Shown in pieces: positions 58,400-64,000 of a stretch of 64,000 bases of DNA (its first letter is position 1; each line of letters opens with the position of its first letter). The stretch lies in NCBI RefSeq assembly GCF_024139115.2, contig NW_026943535.1, forward strand, positions 372,001-436,000, read 5' to 3'. Both the position numbers and the translations under genes were made by a program. The notes below the pieces were generated by a model, which ran no database searches, was not told the DNA's origin, and worked only from the letters and a program-made list of their open reading frames with translations. Origin of the DNA: Armigeres subalbatus (taxonomy: Eukaryota > Arthropoda > Insecta > Diptera > Culicidae).

Positions 58400-60350
58400 A
58401 GCGCTCGTTCTTGGGCCGACAATCGCTAGTCTTCCTGACCAGCCGGGCGCATCTTCCTGTTGCACAGCCAGCGGGTATACTCTTTACATCCTCTTTCAGG
58501 TTCTCTGCAACATCACATTGGCTGGTTCTTCCAGCATACGTTCTACATGTCCAGTGGGCTTCTGATAGCTGGAAGGGACCAGATAAACGAAAAAAAGAAG
58601 GTTGTATCCGAGAACCGACCGCCATTTGGACGTTGGATTACGTAAAGTATATGATATAAAATTTGGAAATTCTGAATACGTTTCTGACCCTCACCTTTGG
58701 CTGCGTGACCGCTATTGAATCCATGATTGCGATGAGTTGCCGCTAAATAGCATAGACCCGTCCATGAGAAAACATTTTGCAGCGTCTCTAAACTTGAATG
58801 AAACTTGAATACTGATGCCAACTTCAGTCACTCGATGATTTGCCAACCATCTATAAATTGTTGCGGCGTCTCCTCTGACGAGCAGTATCAGCGGCAACTT
58901 TGCCGTGCCAAGCAATTATGATTTGCACTTTAAGAAAATTGTCTCAGTATGCCTTTCGCGAGTTCGAAAAGAATCGCTGAAAAGTATCGAGCAGTAAGAA
59001 ACCAAAACTAGAATTAAGAATTTACTGCGGAAACACGATAGCATCCATACAAATAAAATATCCCGTGTCTCCCTCCAACAAGCGCTACCGACGCCAAACG
59101 ATTTTGTGTAAGCACTTTGAAGAAAACGCCTTGACCCTGGCTTTGCTCGAACACTGGCATATGAAACGGAAGGCGTAGCCAGCGGACGTTAGTGATACGG
59201 CGCCGAAGGGTGGGGCTCGGTCTGCATTCCAATCTGGTACTGGAAAGCGAGGTCCAGCTGCGGTCCGACCGCAGAACGATCGGAACAAATAACAACGAAC
59301 AACCAAATCATGTCACCGAAATCTGGCAGTGGAAATGCAACAAAAAAGGCGGTGACGATGGCTGCCGAGGACTAGCTGCACCGAAACGTCCGTTTCAGGT
59401 CTCCAGCCCGCTTACAGATGATAAGGATATGTACTGCGCACGCAGAAAATCAAATTTTGGAAGAAAATTCACTTCCCTGCTACTGACGCCATCGTCGGCA
59501 ACTCGATGATTTACGCTGGAACAAGCAGACGCCATCCATGAATAATTTGCTGTCTCTCCTCCGAAGAGCGCTTTTACTGCTACCAACTCTAACTTTTGCC
59601 GTCGTCTCGTCAAGGAGATGCAGCTTTGAAGAAAATTTTCGGCACTTCCTTGTATAAAATTGTGTTTCTGAAAAGAACCGATTTTCAATCCATAATGCAC
59701 CTTTCTAATCTCTCACAGCAACAATCATCAACCCGAACCTTGCGTAAATTTCACTCCGCTGCTGTCCGACAGTCACTTGATGATATTCCGCTAAGATGCC
59801 ACCATTTAGAATACATTTCAGTACTTCCACTGATGTCCGAATCGTACGGTCAAACTTCTAACAACCCGTTGCTCATACATGTAAAGCTCGAATTAAATGA
59901 AAAAAAAATGAACGGCGAAAACTCGGAGATGTACCACAATACAGTCCAGTCTACGAGAACCTAGTCACTATGATCAAAAGTTATCAGACTACAGTGTTAT
60001 TATAATTCTCATCACTATTATTAAGGTACAATGTGGAAGGTAAACTGTACGAATAATGGTTTGGATATCGTTTTGATTTATGCGGGTAGTCTACGTAACG
60101 AGCAAGGTAAATCGATCGAATTTATCACAAAAAATAATGACAGTTGGTCGAAAGACAATGAAAATAAATACAAGGTATGAAATCCATATACTGTGTGCGT
60201 GCCTTTCGTGTATGGGAGAAAACCTTCCACTACTAATTCGAACGAGTTCCCTAGAAGCCGTGCAAATATGTACGTCACCATTTGCTGTTTACATTTCTAT
60301 CATCCACTAATACACTTGCATTTGGTCTTCTTCCTCACCTTATCTATTCT
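58400..60350. other. Unassigned; contains two diverged copies of one segment
   Basis: 58825-58915 (ACTCGATGATTTGCC ... GTCTCCTCTGACGAGC ... AACTTTGCCGT) resembles 59498-59615 (ACTCGATGATTTACG ... TCTCTCCTCCGAAGAGC ... AACTTTTGCCGTC). They may belong to a decayed transposon. No frame has a known domain. Confidence 0.35.
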
Positions 60351-60364
60351 CATTGGTCAAGGAA

Positions 60365-61335
60365 GAAGTTCGGAAGAATAAAATATCGAAAGACAAAACG
60401 TCGAAAGGGACAGAAAGTCAGAAGGACAAAGGTCGATCAACAATAGTTGATAATCAGTCAATACCAAATTTTTAAACAACTTACCCCTAATATGTTTTAC
60501 ACGGTTGAATTCTTTAAATCCCAGTAAACCTGATTTTGCAAGCTTTTAAATACTACCTGGATTTCTTTAATTTTTTGGGATGTTTTCATGGGTTAACTCA
60601 TAGTTTCATTAACGCTGAAGGTCTATTGACTAAATCCAACCGTGTAAAAAGCTTGTGTATCTGCTTTTTGTAAACAAAGTTATTCAAACGTATTTCATAA
60701 TCTGATACTCCCACGCTGATGCTGGTTATCATTTGATAATGGTATTGGAGTAACTTTCTGGAATCAATTTAGGAAGGCATCCAAGTTTGATGTCTCAGAA
60801 TTAGACACCATTATCGGAACAATATTTGGAAGGTGTAGTATCAGTACCTTCCACACATTTGGTATCAAATATTTTTTCGTAAAAAGTTCCTAATTTTGAG
60901 AAAACCCATGTTAGATGTCGTTCGCCATACATTTTTTTTTGCGTTTAACTCATGCTGGCTTTTTGCGCATATACCATAGCACCAGGATGCTGGCAGCAGC
61001 GGGTGGGAAAATAGCTACTGTTGGTAGTTCATTAAACAATATTATGAATATCTGGATAGTTCAATTAGAGATAGAAAAGATTGTTGGTTTAAGAAATTTA
61101 TAAATTTGTATTGTGTGAGATTGATACTCTTCGTTTCAGTTTCTCGTCTAATTAGATTTTTGTCTTTTCGACCGTTCTTTTCGACTTTTATCTCTTCGAC
61201 CTTTTGTCCCGTTCGACGTTTTGTTCGTTCGACCTTTTGTACCTGCCGCTTTAAGTCCTTTTCGACCATTTGTCCTTCGACCTTCTGTCTTTCGACCTTT
61301 CATCATTCGATCTTTTGTTCCATCGACTTTTCCCT
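60365..61335. repeat. Foldback element with inverted arrays of a 16-bp unit
   Basis: The left arm (60365-60436) has four or five copies of TCGAAAGGACAAAAGG-like units. The right arm (61150-61335) has about a dozen copies of the reverse complement, TTTCGACCTTTTGTCC. About 710 bp of unrelated AT-rich DNA lies between. The architecture is like 31440-31960 but with a different unit. Confidence 0.7.
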
Positions 61336-61579
61336 AACCCAAGTCGATTAGATGTGAGATTATTTGCAGATCCTCCGTAGACTGCGTTTGGTGACTTGCA
61401 CGCGGCCTGTGCGAAATAGATGATTTTTATGTAGAAGTGGTTCAGTTTTGGGACAGTTCGGTTCGGGCAGCGGTATCCTAGCATATCTTCTGATGGAAAC
61501 AGATGCTGTCATTATGACAACTGTCATTTGTTAACCTTACAACATGATGTTTGAGTTTATTTTCTGCTTTGTACTAGGC

Positions 61580-61788
61580 TAAGTGTACCGGTTTTTGCCA
61601 CCTAAGCCTAATTTGGCCAACTCTGAAAATGCACATTTTCCAATATCTATCGATCGGTTTCAACAATGAATAAGTACATATAAGGGATGTATTTCCTGTT
61701 AGAGCTAATAAAACCCTGAAAATTGTTTTATTTTCAGAGTTATGCGAAACTGGCCAAATTAGGAACTTGGCAAAACTGGTACAGTTAC
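61580..61788. mobile_element. TIR MITE, about 209 bp
   Basis: AGTGTACCGGTTTTTGCCAC ... CCTAATTTGGCCAACTCTGA at the left pairs with TCAGAGTTATGCGAAACTGG ... CCAAATTAGGAACTTGGCAA ... ACTGGTACAGTT at the right. The arms are about 55 bp with one small loop. Non-coding. Confidence 0.75.
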
Positions 61789-62672
61789 CTTATGAGCATA
61801 TCAATTATTTGACGAAAATCATTACGGAAGCTTGTTTTGGCCTTTCCGACGGGAGTTTGGTCTCATTGTTTGTTATTGAAAATCGGACTAATCAGACATT
61901 GCTTTCCAAGCTATTTAAATATCATTTTTTGTTTTTGGAAGACAAAGCGGATTTTCTGTATAAATGAATGCAATAAATGTAAAAATTGAACATACAATCC
62001 GAAATCAAGCTGACGTTACAGTAGAAAAAGTTCTTCGAATAGCTTCCATCGCATTTGGACAAATGACGGTATAACATATGACCAGAAGCGTCCAGCGAAT
62101 CGGGACGCCTATCTGATTGCGTCACTGGCTTGAAAGTGGATTCTCCAAAAGTGCATTTCGCATAGGCCCTAAAAAATTGGAAAAATATTGTAAGGCTGAA
62201 TTGTATTATTTGAAAACGAAGTTGAAAAATGCAGCGTCCCGCGAAACGCGTCTGGTCACATTAGTATACGGACGCTGGTCACATTAATATAACACCAAAG
62301 TTATAGACAGAATACAAAAGGGTGCCCATAACCGATCCTCTTTCCCTATTGTTCTGTGGCCTAAAGCATGTTATTATTAATGGAACAGATGTTCTTTATA
62401 TCGTCGACCTGCATGGGATCATTATACTTAGTGGAAAAAGTTACTTGAGCATTATTTTCTTTATAACTATACTATTGAAAGTGTTATCATATTCCGCAGA
62501 AACTTCTGTCACTTATGTTCCCCAAAATGAATTACTAACTATGTTTTCTTGAATTCGTGTGGATATGAGTCAATTATACAAAAAGCGTGAAGGGCACTCA
62601 ATTTCAAACATACTAATCGACTGTACTGTTCTTTACCTGATCAGATCATAGTCAAACATATTTCACTCAGTA
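61789..62672. other. No recognised gene
   Basis: AT-rich. The phrases CGTCTGGTCACATTAGTATA and CGCTGGTCACATTAATATAA (62249, 62272) form a short direct repeat. It is upstream of the secreted-protein gene and would hold its promoter if that gene is active. Confidence 0.3.
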
Positions 62673-63473
62673 ATGTTTCGGTTATCCTTTGTTCTTTGTT
62701 TTTTCGTCCTCGAGATTTTGCAGACCAAAAATCGATGAACTGCACCATTCCGCCGTTGAGCTACCCAAATCAGGGTCCAATTCCGGATGGGAGCTGTGAT
62801 CTAAATGAAACCTACAAATGGAGCTTACAGGAAGTCTACTTCCTGAGGGATCCTATAACAAAAGCCAAATCCATCAGAGTCGAGATTGGTGCGACTTATG
62901 CAGACCATCGTCACCAAAATCAGTCCAACTGTATTCAATTCGTTATGAGAATTTCCATGATCGAAAAATGGTCCCATATGACCTGATGTGCGACAAATGG
63001 CGTGTGCTGACAATGTTCTGGAGCAGCAATGCGGCTCGCGATAATAGGACGGTACTGCGGCCCATCCCAGTGCATGGTGTACTCCTTTCGCAGGATACGT
63101 CGTTCGAACAGACATGAAAAGTATGCTCTTCAATAATAGTACTATCGACCAGTGTAATGGTTCATCTCGCTATGTGGATGTTGGTGGGGACATGTTGAGT
63201 TCTGATGATTTGGAAACCTTGCACTGCAATTGCACGGGTGGATCATTACGTGCGCGTTGGGTATGTTGGAACAAACATTTGCACTATGAAGTACAAAAAA
63301 GAACCGTGCCACCAATGATTAGAGGAGATCAGAGAGTAAACTTAACAGAACTGGAGTGTGATTTTGTGGTTATTATCGTGTACTTATTACTCGATCTGTT
63401 TAAAGGGTTTTTTCCAATGTTCTTGTGGTGCATACATCTTTTAAAAGTAAAATCTAAGACCACAGAACAGTGA
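62673..63473 (+). pseudogene. Secreted cysteine-containing protein, frameshifted
   Basis: The chosen ATG (62673) opens a hydrophobic leader, MFRLSFVLCFFVLEI, a likely signal peptide. Coding then continues in a second frame (MNCTIPPLSYPNQGPIPDGS from about 62731), a third (RYENFHDRKMVPYDLMCDKW from about 62935) and back to the first (CNGSSRYVDVGGDMLSSDDL, CNCTGGSLRARWVCW, 63150-63270). Each step needs a one-base change. Several N-glycosylation sequons (NCT, NET, NQS, NST) fit an extracellular protein. I do not recognise the family. The hydrophobic tail from about 63357 may be intron read-through, as GAGA|GTAAAC at 63335 resembles a donor. It may be an intact gene with sequencing indels. Confidence 0.5.
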
Positions 63474-63620
63474 ACCACAGAACAGTGAACACATAAATGG
63501 AAACTACTATTGAAATAAAATTGTGGGTGCATAACCTTTTAAAGTAAAATCTTAAGACCACAGAACAGTGAACCACAGACAGTGAACACATAAATGGAAA
63601 CTACTATTGAAATAAAAATT
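63428..63620 (+). repeat. Tandem duplication of about 97 bp with polyadenylation-like signals
   Basis: GTGCATACATCTTTTAAAAG ... ACCACAGAACAGTGAACCAC ... TATTGAAATAAAAT (63428-63526) repeats with small differences at 63527-63620. Each copy ends with an AATAAA. If the preceding gene is real this is its 3' end. Confidence 0.7.
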
Positions 63621-64000
63621 TTACATTCGAAAGAATTGCTCGTCAATGCATAACATCTTTTCTAGAACCAAGATATCCTGAACCTTTTCGTATAAATTTA
63701 TTCTGCCAATTACATGTCCGATTATCAATAACGAAAGGCTGAAAAAACGAGTTGCAATCGCTATTTTTTCAATGATAAAACATAGGCTGATCGGGTTCAA
63801 CATTCTTTTTGTTTGGTTAACATGGGGTTCCGCACAAAATTCATGTTTATTCAGAGGAAATGTACAAATAGTGGAGGAAATAAGCACGTCCAAACACTGT
63901 TTTCATTGTAAGTATTGATCGTTATTTTATTGCACTTACCTTGTGAATGTATCAAGTGGATACTACTTGATGATATCCATATTTTTCACTGAAGTTCAAC
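63621..64000. other. No recognised feature
   Basis: AT-rich end of the window. A 90-codon minus-strand frame (63621-63893) has no recognisable motif. Confidence 0.35.

Overview
This window looks like accessory, intergenic DNA from a culicine mosquito, most likely an Aedes-like species. I infer that from the AT-rich composition, introns of 57-60 nt, and the mix of mobile DNA: BEL/Pao and Ty3/gypsy pol remnants, tRNA-derived SINE pieces, many short inverted-repeat elements, a 23-bp GC-rich satellite and TTTCG-rich repeats. No bacterial operon, rRNA, CRISPR array or intact housekeeping gene is visible. Most coding sequence is transposon-derived and carries frameshifts. Two 25-N gaps are flanked by what look like Oxford Nanopore ligation-adapter ends, so the joins there may be chimeric, and some frameshifts may be residual long-read errors rather than true mutations.

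Layout. 0.6-3.2 kb: 5' half of a Ty3/gypsy element (LTR, primer site, leader repeats, gag, protease, start of RT), cut at the first adapter gap. 3.2-3.9 kb: a DDE_1 (pogo/CENP-B type) transposase pseudogene with a 59-nt intron. 4.7 kb: SINE piece. 6.4-7.2 kb: hairpins. 8.4-10.4 kb: BEL/Pao gag-protease remnant, minus strand. 11.6-15.2 kb: a C2H2 zinc-finger, transposase-like pseudogene, followed 16 nt later on the same strand by a small three-exon gene that appears to encode a stand-alone CIDE-N (CAD) domain. 15.85 kb: inverted-repeat element. 16-22.9 kb: no recognisable gene. 22.9-24.3 kb: GTTAAC-rich block, LINE 3' end, two MITEs. 24.84-29.51 kb: a complete LTR retrotransposon without coding capacity, with 5-bp target duplications. 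31.4 kb: foldback array. 33.1-35.9 kb: possible hAT end and the 23-bp satellite with a MITE inserted in it. 38.6-41 kb: second Ty3/gypsy pol. 42.6-49.2 kb: very large inverted repeat made of about 170-bp units. 52.9-56.1 kb: third Ty3/gypsy pol, starting at the second adapter gap and carrying intron-like segments. 58.2 kb: LINE fragment. 60.4-61.3 kb: second foldback array. 62.7-63.5 kb: a secreted cysteine-containing protein broken by frameshifts.

The most notable candidate system is the zinc-finger transposase-like gene plus the CIDE-N protein at 11.6-15.7 kb. CIDE-N domains are normally the interaction modules of the apoptotic DNase (DFF40/CAD) and its inhibitor. A short free CIDE-N protein beside a transposase-like gene would be an unusual transposon companion gene. 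This rests on motif reading and needs a profile search and transcript data.
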